A DNA stretch of 64,000 nucleotides from Megaleporinus macrocephalus (GCA_021613375.1 CM038711.1:15090576-15154575); one strand, 5' to 3'; counted from the first letter of the stretch, positions 26,617-39,371 are shown. Translations and numbers: made by a program. The notes: generated by a model not told the origin, from the sequence alone.

Positions 26617-28235
26617 GTAAGACAACTTTACCCACAGTTCTTCTTCTTGTGTTGTACTGACTTTCCTGTTTGGATAAGGGTGTTGCATGACTTTAGACTT
26701 TAACAGTTAAAACAGTTTAAAGATGAGTCGACATGCTGATTACATCATAAAAAAAACACAGGAGAAGTGATTAAAAAAAAAAAAACTACTTTAATAATCC
26801 ATAATGAACAAACTCATATCCTGGATCATATTGCTAGTCTTCAGGAAACTGGAGATACAGACCCTGGAATCTTGTAAATGTGTATCCCAGCTTCCTTGCC
26901 AAGGTCCGGAGAGCCAGAGCAATTTAGAGCGCCGTAACTCAGCCAAAACAAGATTAACCAACTTCAAAATTTTCAGGATTGTAGGGTGTTATGCTGTCTC
27001 TCCAAAAACTTTTTATTGTAGTCTTTTAGAAAATGAAGATAATTACCAGAACCATGTTAGAACGAAGCTCTGCGGGTTAGTGAAGCGTGTTATTTCCCTC
27101 GATCACATCAGGAAACCAAAGACTCAGACATCAAAAGCACAAGGCTCCTTACCTGTTAGGTTCTTTGAGGCACTGTTATTGTCATTATCATGTGATTAGT
27201 GACTAGTGAACGTCAAGCTAAAGCATTATTGTGGAGCAGTACAGTGGACTAGTCTGTGCAACCCTTACTTTGAGTATAGGATTTGAATCAATGTTCTCTA
27301 TATGTAATGGCTGAGGTTCCATGCAATTGGTCATCTAGGAAGCACTAAAAAAGCTGTAGAAGTTAAATAAATATATATATATAAATAAATAATCACAAAA
27401 ATCACATCCCAAATGCCTTGTAGTTTAAAAGTATTAGTCAGATAATTCAATAAACTGAACACATGTTTTTGTTAAAAGACTATTACAGTATATTACAGTG
27501 CCGTGATATTCTATCTATTCTATCTTCTCATCACTGTCTCACAGTTGCTGGGATCTTTAAACTGCATTTAATATAAGACAAACACAGTACTTACAGTTTA
27601 TAATGATTGTTCCATCAAAAAAATCCAATAGCAAATGACCCTGTGTGAAAAAATCGTCCACCCACTTTCTTAATCAAACAATTAACCAAATATAGCTCAT
27701 AATGAGGATAAATTAAACAGGGCACACCCAGGCTTGATTACTGCCTGATCTCTCAATTCTAAACATCACTTAAATAGAATCTTTCCAGCAATGTCAAATA
27801 GGCTCAGAAAAATCAAATAATTAAAAAATAATAAAAAAAAGGAACACATAAAAATGCTTTTTAGATACAACTTGAATAAACACATACGTTTTGCACACTA
27901 CTAATTTGAAATGTGTGTAACTTTTCTGTAAAGGTCAGTCTTGAAAGGGTTGCAAAGTGTTTCTAATGCTGTAGTACTCCAGCGAACCATAGTGAAAACC
28001 ATTATTATTCTCCAAATGCAAAAAAAAAGGGTGACACACACTCACTGAACTCTTTATTATTATACACCTACCTTGTTTCTACACACATTGTCCATTTTTT
28101 TCAGCTCCACTTACAATATAAGAGCACTTGGTAATTTCACAATTACAGATTGTAGCCCGTCTGTTTCTCTGTATACTTTGTGAGCTTCTTATCACACTGT
28201 TCTTCTGTGGTTCAGTATGACCCTCACAGAGCAGG

Positions 28236-28560
28236 TATTGTTTGAGTGATGGATCATACTCAGCACTGCAGTGACACTCATACCTTGCTAGTCCACCTTG
28301 TAGATGTAAAGTGAGAGATGATAGCTCATCTGTTGCTGCACAGTTTGTGTTGGTCGTCCTCTAGTCCTTTATCAGTGGCCACATGACGCTGGATAGTTTT
28401 TGTTGGTGGACTATTTTTACTATTTTACAGTGTTAAAAAACATTAGCAGCACTGCTGTGTCGGATCCTCATGCCACCATTAGATCAGTATCACTGCAGCC
28501 CTGAGAATGACCCACCACCCACATAACACCAGCTCTGTGGTGGTTCTGTTGGCATCCTGA
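28236..28560. mobile_element. dispersed fish repeat (CAGCACTGCAGTGACACT type)
   Basis: Landmarks are CAGCACTGCAGTGACACT near the left, ACATTAGCAGCACTGCTGTGTC in the middle and CTCTGTGGTGGTTCTGT near the right. This arrangement is familiar from a repeat family I recall in characiform and catfish genomes. The copy is diverged and shortened. The identification rests on memory, not on a search. Confidence 0.55.
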
Positions 28561-29050
28561 ATATTGAAGAATAAAAACAAAATATACAGATTGGCTACAG
28601 TCCTTAATTCTAGAACTACAAATTGCACCTATATGGTAAGTGGACCTGATAAACTAGACAATGAGTGCAGGTGCAGATGATTGTAGATCGTTTCCTTGTC
28701 TGATGGTACATTTTTCACTTGTCACACTAAATGTGCAAGAATAGGAAAAGTGGAGGGGGCACTTACTTTTCCACAATACTGTATATGGATTCCATAACTT
28801 GCTGTTTAAATACTGAATACATGATCTAAACACAAGTTTTTGCTTTAGTGTATGATATTTAAATATACACATTATGAGTTATTTAAAATAATAATAAAAT
28901 AGTATATAATAGAATAATAATATAAAACAATAGATGACAAGCAATTCTAAACTTTCGATTGTAATTCAATAACTACAGTGTTTTCATAAGCAATGCATAA
29001 GTCCACAATCAGATTTGACTGAGAGTGAATCACAATAACATTGTCAGCTT

Positions 29051-29226
29051 GATATTTGGATTGGATTAATATTTAGAGCTCAGTGTGCTTTGACTAGCAC
29101 ATATTCTGTAAGTGGATATGTCTTTATCTCTGGACAGAGTGCCTTTAATTTCACTATCTAAACGTGAGGCAGGCGGATGTACTGTTTTTCATAGGAAAGC
29201 TGTCAGGCTCATTTGATTTTATCTGT
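29051..29226 (+). repeat. diverged direct duplication, copy 1
   Basis: It shares GATATTTG...AATATTTAGAGCT, GTAAGTGGATATGTCTT and ATCTCTGGAC.GAGTGCC, in the same order and orientation, with 29833-30021. The identity looks like roughly 75-80% by eye. Confidence 0.75.
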
Positions 29227-29832
29227 TATAACTGCAAACTTTTAATAACAACCACTGCCGTTAACAGATGTGGACTTAATGACTTCATGTACATATAAAT
29301 AGGATATTGTGTTGCTTTTCTAACTGAAAGTAAGTTAAAACATCCTTTACAGGGAACATACTTAAATCTACCAGGAAATAAACAGTAACTGAGGATTAAA
29401 CTCTGCAGAAGCATGTTTTGTGTAGAGGATGTGTTTGGGTACCCATATATTCCATGATTAGATGCACATCTCCTCAAAAGTCAAGCGTTCCCATACTGGT
29501 ATTAATGCAAATAAGCTTCATCAGTTTAATGTAATAATGTAATATCTTAACAAAGATTCACAATATGTGCTTTTAACAACCGTTTGAAAAGGAAAATTCT
29601 CAAAGCATTGTTTAGACTTCATAACAAGGAGGACACCTTCATGCATATGAAGCTGATCACTGTTTCATGTTAACAGAAACCTTTGTATTTATCTTACCTG
29701 CTTACGCCATTGAAAAGTAAATATTAAAAAAGAGCAGAAGACAATTTGTATATAAATACAATGTAGTTGTAAGGATTGAGGCAAGTAGAATAGCAAATCG
29801 CAATGCGTTAGCACAAAAGCAGTTGTTGGTTC

Positions 29833-30021
29833 GATATTTGAATTGGATCAATATTTAGAGCTGAATGTGCCCCGACCAGCAGATTTTTTGTAAGTGGATA
29901 TGTCTTATCTCTGGACTGAGTGCCTTAATTATCAAATATCTAAACTCCAGGCAAATTGCAAAGCGGATGTAATGGTTTTTATTGGATACTTGGGTTCCAA
30001 TCCACATTTGATTTCATCTGT
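29833..30021 (+). repeat. diverged direct duplication, copy 2
   Basis: This is the second copy of the 29051-29226 block, with a few small insertions near its 3' end. The two ends align at ATTTGATTT.ATCTGT. Confidence 0.75.
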
Positions 30022-31994
30022 AATCAAATCAAAGAAACATTTACTCGTGTTGTGAGATAACCTGCTCTAGTGTCAGCAGATAACATGCAACAGTATGAGA
30101 GGATAACTTTCACTAGTATTAGCAGATACATAAAAATGTTAATGCATCATATCAACGCCTCCATACAGTGTAGGTTATGATAGGTTCCAAAACTTTTGGG
30201 CCAGCTTTTCAAAATAATTGTAATACTTTATGTTTATTAACTAATTTATTGGAAAATTCTGGAGGATCTCCAGAAAGATGAACAGGGTGGAGAAAACTGT
30301 GTAACATCGATACAGAAGTCATATATTAAGTTTAAACAATTCGCTTTCTGAATGTCTCACCATTGAAAAGCAATGATCACATCTCAAAGCAAATAATTGC
30401 TAGAATTACACTGTATGATGTCACGAAAACCAGCAATTATTTATATTTACCTATTCAGCCTATATCAGTTCACACCAACCCATTCATTCTGAAGCTGGAA
30501 GATTGCTTCTTTCTGAAGAATGTATAACAGAACAGCCAATCAAAACAGATACTAGTGTGCACATATCAGCTTAGTTTCCGTATGTGAACTTTAATGGATT
30601 AATTGTTACATTTTGAAGCTTCATCAAAGTTTATTTCAAACATTTCTTTTTATGAAATGGACTATTTAATAACTTAAGTTTCTACGTTTATGTTCCAATA
30701 ATAACATTATACATCAAAGGTTAGTTATTAACAAGTTATTAGTGTAGTGTAAATAGTAACACTAAATTTCACATATACTACAAACATTTAAGGCCCAAGA
30801 GAAAAATAACTGCCTATTTGCTCAGAACAAAAAATACCAACTTTAAGATAATACAATTAATATCTATACAGTAAGCAGTGATTTCATGTTGGTTTAATTA
30901 TTTCCGAACCTCCCTTCAAGGAAGCCCAGTATTATTATTATATTTATTATTGCTTTTATTTTAAATATATGTACAGTTATTTTGTACAGTATGTACAGTA
31001 CTGTGTTTACACAGATGCATTGACCATTGCATGGCTTGGTGTGATCAATCGCAGTTGCATGGCTGCTTAGCTCCTGTTACGCTATAACTGGATGTTATTT
31101 TCGGCTTTATTTTATTCATGATTCAGAGGCGCTGGAAAGGAAAAGTCCTGTACGTCCTTGACTGGTCTCAGGGCTTATTTGTAATGTGCTTGGTTCAGAA
31201 GTTTACCGTGCCTGAGGTGTATTGATCGCCTCTCGCTAGAACAGAGGAACCCTCCTCACCTAGATGTGCCCTCTTCGGCTGGGATGTGCCTGTTATGCAT
31301 TCACACACTGCACATGCATTAAGCCTTCATGCCTCCTTTTCATTAATAGACAAATGGCTGCGGTGCAAATCAATAAACCCACTGTGTCCTGTTTTCAGCA
31401 TTAGATTTGGTCATCTGTAAATAGACTGAGGCCTGCTTCTAAGTATGAGCAGTGAGAGAGAGAGAAACAGGGATAAGAGCAGGTGTTAAAACACAACTAC
31501 CCTAACAGCGCATGGCTACTGCGAAGTTTGAACATAAAGTAAATGAAAAATGCATAAACTGTACTCTGCTAAATCCAGTGGTCAGTCCAAGACTTGATAA
31601 TGTTTTCTAGGAGCACACTTATGGGATATTTAGTAATATGTCAGCACTAAGCTAACAGCAGTCTAATTTTAATTAGATTAAACATTTCAAACGTTTTAAG
31701 CTTGTAAAAGTAAAGTAATGCATTTTACCTCAAAGCGGTTTTACAGTGTTTTTTTTAAGAGCAGTAATTTAAAAAACTGCCACTGTATTAGACTGGAATG
31801 CACTGGTTAGGCTACCACTCACTGTCAATTACTATCTGTCTATCCATAAACCCACCTGAATCATCCATCCATCTACCTATGGGTTAACATTAACATATTT
31901 GGGCTGGTTTATAGTATACATGAAGATTTGAAGCTTATAAAATGCATTTCATGTTTTGCTTAAAGCTTGTAACATAGACAAATGTATATCACAG

Positions 31995-32228
31995 CTGTCC
32001 AATGAAAAACGTTACCGCCATTTTTGTTGATTTTAAGTTTTCTACATTATTTCAACACACAATGGACATTTACATTGTGAGAGAATGTCATGATGAATGG
32101 ACCAATAGAAATGCTCAAAATAGCTTGAAAAAAATTCTGGTTCCATTGACTTCCATTAAAAGTAAAGTATGTTTTCGGTCTCTTCTGTAAAGTTGCAGTT
32201 TTGGAGATACTTGTTTTTCATTGGACAG
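31995..32228. mobile_element. 234-bp element with perfect 16-bp inverted ends
   Basis: CTGTCCAATGAAAAAC at the left is exactly complementary to GTTTTTCATTGGACAG at the right. It has no coding capacity, and no clear target duplication was seen. A diverged right-end fragment is near 63515-63560. Confidence 0.65.
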
Positions 32229-32330
32229 TGATACTATTCTACATTGCAGCACCTTTACAATGATACTGTCAGTGGTGTATCTCGCACTTCCAGAAGGCCT
32301 AAAGTGAAATTGTTTTAACAAATAAAATAT

Positions 32331-32667
32331 GTATTGTGATACGGGGGTCACGGTTCAATATATCGCGATATATTGCGATACTGCAAACAAAGTGATATAT
32401 TGTGATTTTTCAAATCCTACTATAAAAACACAACACTATATGAACAGGTTTGCCAATGCTTACAATAGCATTGCGGCCTTGTGCTGCTTGTTACTGTTGG
32501 AGGAGAAAATGGAATACAACACTGCCATCTAGTGGTCCGAGGTTTAAACACAACACACAATGATTCACTGTCTGCCAGCAATCAGTATTGTGTTTTTGAG
32601 AATCGATGCAGTATCACTAAACATAATATCCCGATATTCAATATTTCAATATTTTTTTACACCCCTA
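32331..32667. mobile_element. hAT-like non-autonomous element, 5' end degraded
   Basis: This stretch aligns through most of its length with the intact element at 52987-53321, including CCAATGCTTACAATAGCATTGCG and GCCATCTAGTGGTC, and ends in TTACACCCCTA. The left terminus is missing or too diverged to see. Confidence 0.7.
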
Positions 32668-33857
32668 TTGGAAATCAAAAACATGGTTCTATCATTGCAC
32701 TGTCTTCTTAATTATTTTAGGACTTCATTGCAGCTCCTGAAGGCCTAACCAGTGGAAGAGCTAACTCGGCTGTATTTACTTCCTCAGAGAAACTCACTAT
32801 CACTGTCAGTTGAAAAATGTAGCCCTAATTTAAAACGTATCAATGAAATAAGAGTATTACTGCAATACGTGCAGAGTCTAATATAGCATCCAAAGCAGCT
32901 GCATATAACAGAAATGCTCCTTTATTGTTTTAAGCATTTGCAGTTATTCGTTCCAGAAATCAGGGGGTGCTGCAGCTCCCTCAGCTCCTCTACTTCCTGC
33001 GTCCCTGTATAGAACAGTAGCTTCCAAAAAGGTTGTGCACCGCCCGTGATTGCAGATGTAATTAGAAATGAAGTGTTGGTGTGTTTTTCATTAAGCCAGG
33101 CAAAAGGAAGCACTTGGCTGAAGGAGTCTGCGCTTGCCAGCGCCGCTCGTCAGTTCCCAGTCCATTTTGTGCAGCATTTTTGTCCTTTCTCCTTTGAGAA
33201 AACAGAGGCTCTGGAAGTGCCAGCGAACCTGAATGGAGATAACCAGCTCCCAGTGTTCAGAGAGGCCTCTTCATGTCCTATCAACCGATGGCACAAACCC
33301 TCCCTCTACCGCTATCAGTTCCCACTGACACTCACTCACGCAGGCGCGCGTCTTTGCTTTGATGCCGGGGCGAGTTTATTGCTAATTGGCAGCCCACAAA
33401 GAATTTAGATTGGATGACTTTGGGCGTTTGGAAAGACAAGTGGCTTTTGCATCTGTTTGAGCTTTTTGACTAATGTGTTTGCTTTGAACAAGATGGGGGG
33501 AGAGGATTTGCTTGACTGTATATCGCCACAAAGCTGCTTTTCCCCTTCCTGTTTTTCTCAGGCAGTCCAATTGGATGTATTCATTTTAAAATGTCAGGGA
33601 TCACAGCCAGAGGCAAAGTCATAGGCAAGGTGGCGTTGAGCAGATATTAGCTTTATATAAGTAATAAGAACACACTCTCTGGCTTTTTTATTATATAATT
33701 GAAGTTTAGCCAAGCATTTTTCCCCTTACCTTGTAAATATGAGCACCCATGCTACTGTGCTATTTTATACTGTGTAATAGTTTTCCAGAGCACACAATTA
33801 AATAAGTTTGTCTATACATTTGTTTACATCTGTGTATATATCTATTTTTTCTCCTAG

Positions 33858-34157
33858 CTCGCCCTGTGACTCAGATGACCCTTACCACGCCCACTATCAT
33901 TGCCCGGGCTCAGAAGCGTAAGATGACAGTGGCTACCTGCCTCTCGGCCAACGGCAAGCCTCCCAGCGTCATCAAGTGGGACACCAAGCTGAAGGGCGAG
34001 GCCACCTTCCAGGAAACCCGCAACCCCAATGGGACGGTTACTGTCCGCAGCAACTACGTGGTGGTCCCCAGCCGCGAGACCCATCGGCAGAAGCTCACCT
34101 GTATCGTCACCTACCGCACCGAACACTTCACCGATAGTGTCATCCTCAACGTCCAGT
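33858..34157 (+). CDS. nectin1: nectin-1-like gene, first C-type Ig domain exon
   Basis: This exon encodes the middle, C-type Ig domain of the nectin ectodomain, which supports the V domain and contributes to lateral dimers. It is 300 nt long. The acceptor is TTTTCTCCTAG ending at 33857 and the donor is GTAAGC at 34158. The split codon G|CT joins the V exon as Y-A-R-P, and the exon leaves in phase 1. Diagnostic runs are VATC.SANGKPPSV, LKGEA, the strongly conserved RNPNGTVTV (with an NGT sequon), and VPSRE. The domain cysteines are in VATC and LTCIV. The order and spacing match nectin-1 over the whole exon with no gap or stop. GC content is clearly higher than in the surrounding AT-rich intron, as expected for a constrained exon. 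Confidence 0.96.
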
Positions 34158-36368
34158 GTAAGCAGAACATCCAGTCTGGACTAACTGGAATTCAACTGCA
34201 TAGTTTAAAACACCAATCAGCACCAATCAACACTTTGCTCCACCACCTCCTATCACCCAACTCCACAACTCCTATCACCCAACTAAGCTGTGCATTAACA
34301 TAATTTTATTCAGAATTTGAAAAAAAATTGAACAACAAAACATAGACCCTGTATCATAGGTCGACCCTAATCGCAGGCTAAGTGTATCGTTACACCCCTA
34401 CAAGGCTATAACGCTTAAAAAACCCAAAAACACTTCTACCCCATGATTAACAACAGCACATCATGCAATGTGAGTGTCAAGCTAGACTTGTTACAGGATT
34501 GGATCCAATTTATTCTCTTTTTTCTGTGATGTCCAGTCCTGCATTTTCTGCGGATATCTACCCGATACAAGGTCTGTGTCATCTCTAGCCAGGAGTCCAT
34601 GAAATTTACATACAATGGGGTTCTGAGCACACATTGAACATTCTTACATTAAAACCTGTAAATAAACAGAACATCTCAGAATTAAATAAACATAGTTTGT
34701 TTTTTTAATATATGTTCATTCTAAAATTTATGTCCACAACGTATTCCAAATAAGTTAAAAGGACGTTGGCAGTTTAGAATGAAGAACATTGTAAAATATT
34801 CAAAAAACATGATGGTGCCATCATGCCTGGATATAAAAGAAGCATCCAGAAAAGGTCTGGCTCAACACTTTTCCAAAAATCCTTCTCTTAAAGTAATTAT
34901 CAAGTAGGCATTGCAAGGATGCCCATGGGCAATTTGTACATCTGCATTTTAATTGTCTAGAATTTTGATTGTCTTAGACATTGACCTGCTCACACTCATC
35001 CTCAAACCTAAGCTCATAGATGTTTATCACAGAAGGAAAGTTAGATGGCATTAATAAATTAAGAGTTAGTATCTGGACAAACTAAACTATATCAGTAAAT
35101 ACCAGAGCACCGGACATCCTCTATGTCCTACCTGATAAACATGGGAATATGCATAGCCTGCACCCTCAAGGATACAATTTTAGCAACTTTGCAGTCTAGT
35201 CTGCTCCTAACACAGCTGCAGGAAGAGGAACTGTCCAGTCTCAGCTGTTAGCATTGTTGCTGGTGTTTGTGTAGTTGCTGGTGTTTATGTAGTGTCTTGT
35301 TAGCCCCCCTATGCTGCGGTGTCATATAGGAAATCCTGCCATTCACCAATACAGTGCCATGGCAAGCATTCTTATTGTGACGCATGTATTATTATGTGGA
35401 GAACAGTTCTGCATAACCGGGTGCGGAAGCATCTCACTGAGAATTGGTGGTCCAATGGCCATGCCATTGTTACCCTCAGAAGGTCACATTCATATATATA
35501 TAGAATGGCAGGAGGTTCTTCTATTCACTCAGCGCTTGGCAATGCATCTGTCTGGTAGTTACATGTCTTACTTGGTCAGCTAGCAATTACTTTCCCCCCC
35601 AGAGTGCTCCTTTATGCTCCTGATAAGCCTACATGCCTAGTAATTCTAAAAAAGTAAAAAATGAGAAAAGAAAGAACAGTACCGCCACAGGGTCAGGCTT
35701 CATTGAACACTGGCTGAAGCGTGTGCAGCCTTCACTCTCTGTTGATTGTGATGTGTGATAAGACCTAACCACCTGGGTTTACTTTGACCAAGGACCTTAT
35801 TTTTTGAAGAATGCTTGTGCTTTTAAAATGTTCTTTCTACGCTTAGGCAAAGTCATTAAAAAAAGAAAATGCATGTCCCAGAAAAAGACCTTCACCAGAA
35901 TGGTAACTTTACAGGAGAGGGCTAAAGCATCTTAACATTTAGTGTAAGTTAATGTTGAATAAAGATTTGATTTTATACCAAGCAATTTTGGAGGGCCTCT
36001 GTTGGTTAAGTCATCATAAATTTTAAGCAATAATAACTTAAGCAGCACATACAGGCTGCTCATTTTGGATAGTAAATAAGATTTCAATATTTGTGTAATA
36101 GTCATCAAGACTGATGATTCCAGTCACCACCACTGCAAGAGTTGTTTCTCCACAGTGCACCACTTTACGTCAAAACATTGAGGAGTTCCTCTTTAAGTTT
36201 TTTAATTAATCATACTCAGCCAAATACAAATATGTTTGCAAAAAGCAGAGTTTCTAACACTAGTACACCTGCAGCCACCTGCTTACACCTTGATTATTTT
36301 GTAGTTGGCTGGGTGAACATGTCTGAAACTGCATAAAGGTAATGAGGTGCTGTTTTTTTTCTTAACAG
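34158..36368 (+). other. nectin1: intron 3 of the nectin-1 gene
   Basis: This 2.2-kb intron lies between the two C-type Ig domains. Around 34370-34410 there is a short segment resembling the terminal TTACACCCCTA of the hAT-like elements seen elsewhere in the window. Nothing else recognisable was seen. Confidence 0.93.
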
Positions 36369-36486
36369 ATGAGCCTGAGGTGAAAATTGAAGGTTTTGAT
36401 GGCAACTGGTACCTCAACCGACAGGATGTGAAGCTCACCTGTGATGCAGACGCAAACCCAGCAGTCACCGTCTACCAGTGGAAGCT
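36369..36486 (+). CDS. nectin1: nectin-1-like gene, second C-type Ig domain exon (5' half)
   Basis: This 118-nt exon encodes the first half of the membrane-proximal C-type Ig domain. The acceptor follows a T-rich tract and CTTAACAG ending at 36368; the donor is GTGAGT at 36487. The split codon T|AT restores the tyrosine of Q-Y-E-P-E-V. The stretch IEGFDGNWYL is nearly invariant among nectin-1 proteins, and VKLTC.ADANP supplies the first cysteine of the domain. The exon ends in phase 2 (CT), so the C2 domain is split between two exons, which is the known nectin gene structure. The end of the translated part, YQWK, is completed by the next exon 7.6 kb downstream. Confidence 0.95.
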
Positions 36487-37228
36487 GTGAGTCAGGCCTT
36501 TGGCTTCCTTTCGTTTTCAATACGGATGATATTTCTTCTACTGTACAAGTGAAGAAGGAGAACATGTGTTGCGTGTTCAATAATGGTTTGGAAGAAAAAA
36601 AAAGTTGGCATATGGCAGCAATTTAGCAATTTGCACTCACACTCATAATGATCCAAAAACATATCGCACGTTGAAAAAATGAGGAACCGAGAAAAAAAAT
36701 GCGGCACGGCCTAATAAGATGGCTGATGCGCGATATCATTTCCTCTCTCGTCCCTATCTCTGGTCCAATCGCAGGTTGTTTACATGGAACCGAGATAAGA
36801 CCCGTAGCGGCCTACAATGGGTTCGTTAGACTTACAGTGAAGCATTGGGCCTCCGCAGATGCAGAGCGATAAGCTCAAGATCAAACATAAGGGGGGAAAA
36901 AGCAATAAGCCGAGCTGGCTGGCTGGTAGAAGCAGAAAGAGAGAAAGTATGCGGTTGAATCAGCTTTACAGATCTACAGTTTGTAGCTCTGAAGTAGCAA
37001 AACAAGCCCCAGCTCCTTCACGATAGTGTCATTGCTTTGGCTAACAAATGAAAACAGTAACATTCTCCCCCTTGTTGCCTTTTTTACAGACTGCACAATG
37101 TACTGTAGTCGTTCACACAGTGCAAACCACCAGTATTTAGTGTGGCAGCCCTTTGCCTCACCTTAAAAGTCCAATACTGTGAGAACACCAGCTTCTTTGT
37201 TTGATATGCACATTTTCTTTGTATGGGC

Positions 37229-37479
37229 GGCAAAAGTCAAAACAGACATTAGCACGTCCGTCCTTTTGCGTAACAAGCTGAAGTCAAATCGGCCACTGTC
37301 TGCTTGTGAACCTGTGCAAGAGTGATTACTAAGGATGGGACAGATTCATAAAAGATCTTTTACTGCTTATAAACGATGCATTGGCTTTGTTTGGGACTGA
37401 GTAGCTGAAGGTTGTTGTGTCAAATCCCTGTGTATGAACCCGTGAAGACCTCTGTGCCTGGCCAGGGCTAATTTTGGCT
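37229..37479 (+). repeat. 251-bp direct duplication, copy 1
   Basis: This block matches 40859-41109 in the same orientation without any indel and with 8 differences (about 97% identity). The first ~100 bp are identical. It belongs to no repeat family I recognise. Confidence 0.93.
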
Positions 37480-37937
37480 TGTAGATGTTTCCTTTGCTTA
37501 ATGAGGTCTTCTGTTTGAGTTGTTGAGTTGTGTTCTCACAGTATAGACAGAAATGCATGTGGATTTGTTTCAGATTTGAAGCCAAAAAAACAAGCCAAAA
37601 AAAGAAGCCACTTGTGCTAGGCTCATTTAGTATAGAGTTTAGCATTAGCATGGATGGTGGATGAGCGCCATTTGTCCTATAGCTAATTCTTCTTGTACAT
37701 AAATAAAAAAAAAAAAAACAGGCAGGCCAAAAGCTGTGGCACAATAGAGGGGCTCGTGGCTAGGTGCTGTTAAAAATGGGAGAATTATGCAGTGAAATTG
37801 AGAGATAAATGTGGCAATTTGTCCTGTAATTGCTGGGAGAGAACAGGGAAGGGAAAATGTGTCACTGGGTTTGAGTGGGGGTGGATTAATGGCTGCCAGC
37901 ATGAGGGGTGCTGTGACTCAGTGGACTGGGTTAGATT

Positions 37938-38054
37938 TTAATAAGAGAGGGAGAGAGAGTACACACGCACTTGGCTGCATTAGGTAGCAAAGGGCACAAA
38001 AACAATAGTCCTTTCTCTGGAGAGAAGCGACGAGGCCCAGAATGCAGAAAAAGA

Positions 38055-38106
<52 letters not shown>

Positions 38107-38458
38107 CATGCTAGCATGCTAGCAGCCATAATGCAGGAGAGGCAAGGAAAAGAGAGGGCAGAGCGGGTCAGATGAAGATATGCAGAGGGAGAATGAGAGG
38201 GAGAGGAGGAATAGAGGTGAAGGAGGGTGGGAGAGGGTGATGAAAGCGGGTGAATGAAGTCAGGAAGTGGTTGGAGAAAGATAGAGAGGAGGGAGAGAAT
38301 GAAATAGAGGGAATCCATGAGTGAGTGTGGAGAGATGGGCCATGGGTGACGTAGGGAGAGAGAGGGAGTGGAGAGAGAAATAACTGAGGGAGGGAAAGAG
38401 TGTGGTAGGCAGGGAGGAGAAAAAGAGAGAGAGACAAAAAGAGAGAGAGAGGCTACAT
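37938..38458 (+). repeat. GA-rich tract interrupted by a (GT)n run
   Basis: Purine-rich stretches, strongest at 38130-38450, surround a pure (GT)22-type run at 38061-38104. The complement yields Ser/Leu/Pro-rich spurious frames. Confidence 0.9.
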
Positions 38459-38566
38459 TTACAATACAGAGGGGATGTGACACAAATCAGAATTTTTGTG
38501 AATACAGAAATCCAGATTTGAGCCACTTTCATATGTGGTCCCAAATTAAGCACATACGTATTCAAG

Positions 38567-38721
38567 CATGGTTGTATGCAAAGGTTTGACTGTTTTTCCC
38601 CCAGTATGATTGTGCACTGACATTTCCTTATAAGTTCGTGTTTACGTTTATTACTCATAGAGGATGGAGTAACTTGTGGGTGAAGAGGGTTGTGGGGTGT
38701 TCAAATCTTTGCGTACACTTG
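38567..38721. mobile_element. MITE related to 7156-7257
   Basis: The left end GGTTGTATGCAAAGGTTTGA and the inverted right end TCAAATCTTTGCGTACACTTG correspond to the same family as 7156-7257. TA follows the right end. Confidence 0.5.
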
Positions 38722-38973
38722 TATATCATTCTTTATTGCTGGGATGGAAAATACACTTTGATATAATACTTCAATAATAATTTAAAGATGTATGCTCTAC
38801 TCTTGTTATTGAAACTACTTAGAATTTTATTAGTTACATTGAAGCATTTCACCGTAGTTCCTAATCATTTGAACATATTGTTGATATTAAAACATGCATC
38901 CAAATTAACATCAGTGTAAAATGATATGATTTATCTTCATAAAAATAAGATATGAATTATCTTCATGAAATGA

Positions 38974-39300
38974 TTGGGGTGAGGCTTAGATACAACGCTA
39001 CAGCAGGGCAGCATTATATATGTAAAACAGTGCAAACATACAATAAATAGACAATATTAAAGTAAAAATAAGCTAGAAAACATACATATAGTTATAACTG
39101 AAATATATGAAGGACTATGCAAAACATTATGTATATATCTTGTGTGTGTTTTGTATAGTCCTTTATATATTTCAGTTATAACTATATTTATATTTTCTAG
39201 CTTATTTTTACTTTAATATTGTCTATTTATTGTATGTTTGCACTGTTTTTACATATATAATGCTGCCCTGCTGTAGAGTTGTATCTGAGCCTCACCCCAA
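38974..39300. repeat. long fold-back: two ~153-bp arms, ~20-bp loop
   Basis: Left arm 38974-39126 and right arm 39147-39300 are reverse complements with few mismatches and small indels. Shared landmarks are TTGGGGTGAGGCT, TACAGCAGGGCAGCATTATA, AATAGACAATATTAAAGTA and AGTTATAACTGAAATATAT. The right arm continues into a LINE-like tail. A transcript of this intron would contain a near-perfect double-stranded stem. Confidence 0.93.
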
Positions 39301-39371
39301 GCATTTCAATCCATGTTATGTCCTGACATGATGTGCAAATGACAAATAAACTTGAAACTTGAAACTTGAAG
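39147..39371 (+). mobile_element. LINE-like 3' end with (CTTGAAA)n tail
   Basis: The right arm of the fold-back is followed by GCATTTCAATCC, TGTGCAAATGACAAATAAA and three CTTGAAA-like units. That ending resembles tails of L2/CR1-like LINEs of fish. No reverse-transcriptase sequence remains. The family assignment is from memory. Confidence 0.5.

Larger units (their letters stand above)
26617..33857 (+). other. nectin1: intron 2 of the nectin-1 gene
   Basis: This 7.2-kb intron lies between the V and first C-type Ig exons, with GT at 26617 and AG at 33856-33857. Most of it is AT-rich. It contains a dispersed characiform/catfish-type repeat near 28.2-28.6 kb, a diverged direct duplication near 29.1 and 29.8 kb, a small element with perfect inverted ends near 32.0 kb and a hAT-like remnant near 32.3 kb. 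The stretch 33040-33400 is GC-richer and non-repetitive. No further exon is supported. Confidence 0.93.

Noticed and set aside
26804..27199. 131-codon frame in intron 2
   Set aside because: It has no recognisable domain and lies in an AT-rich intron directly after a poly-A stretch; no support as an exon.
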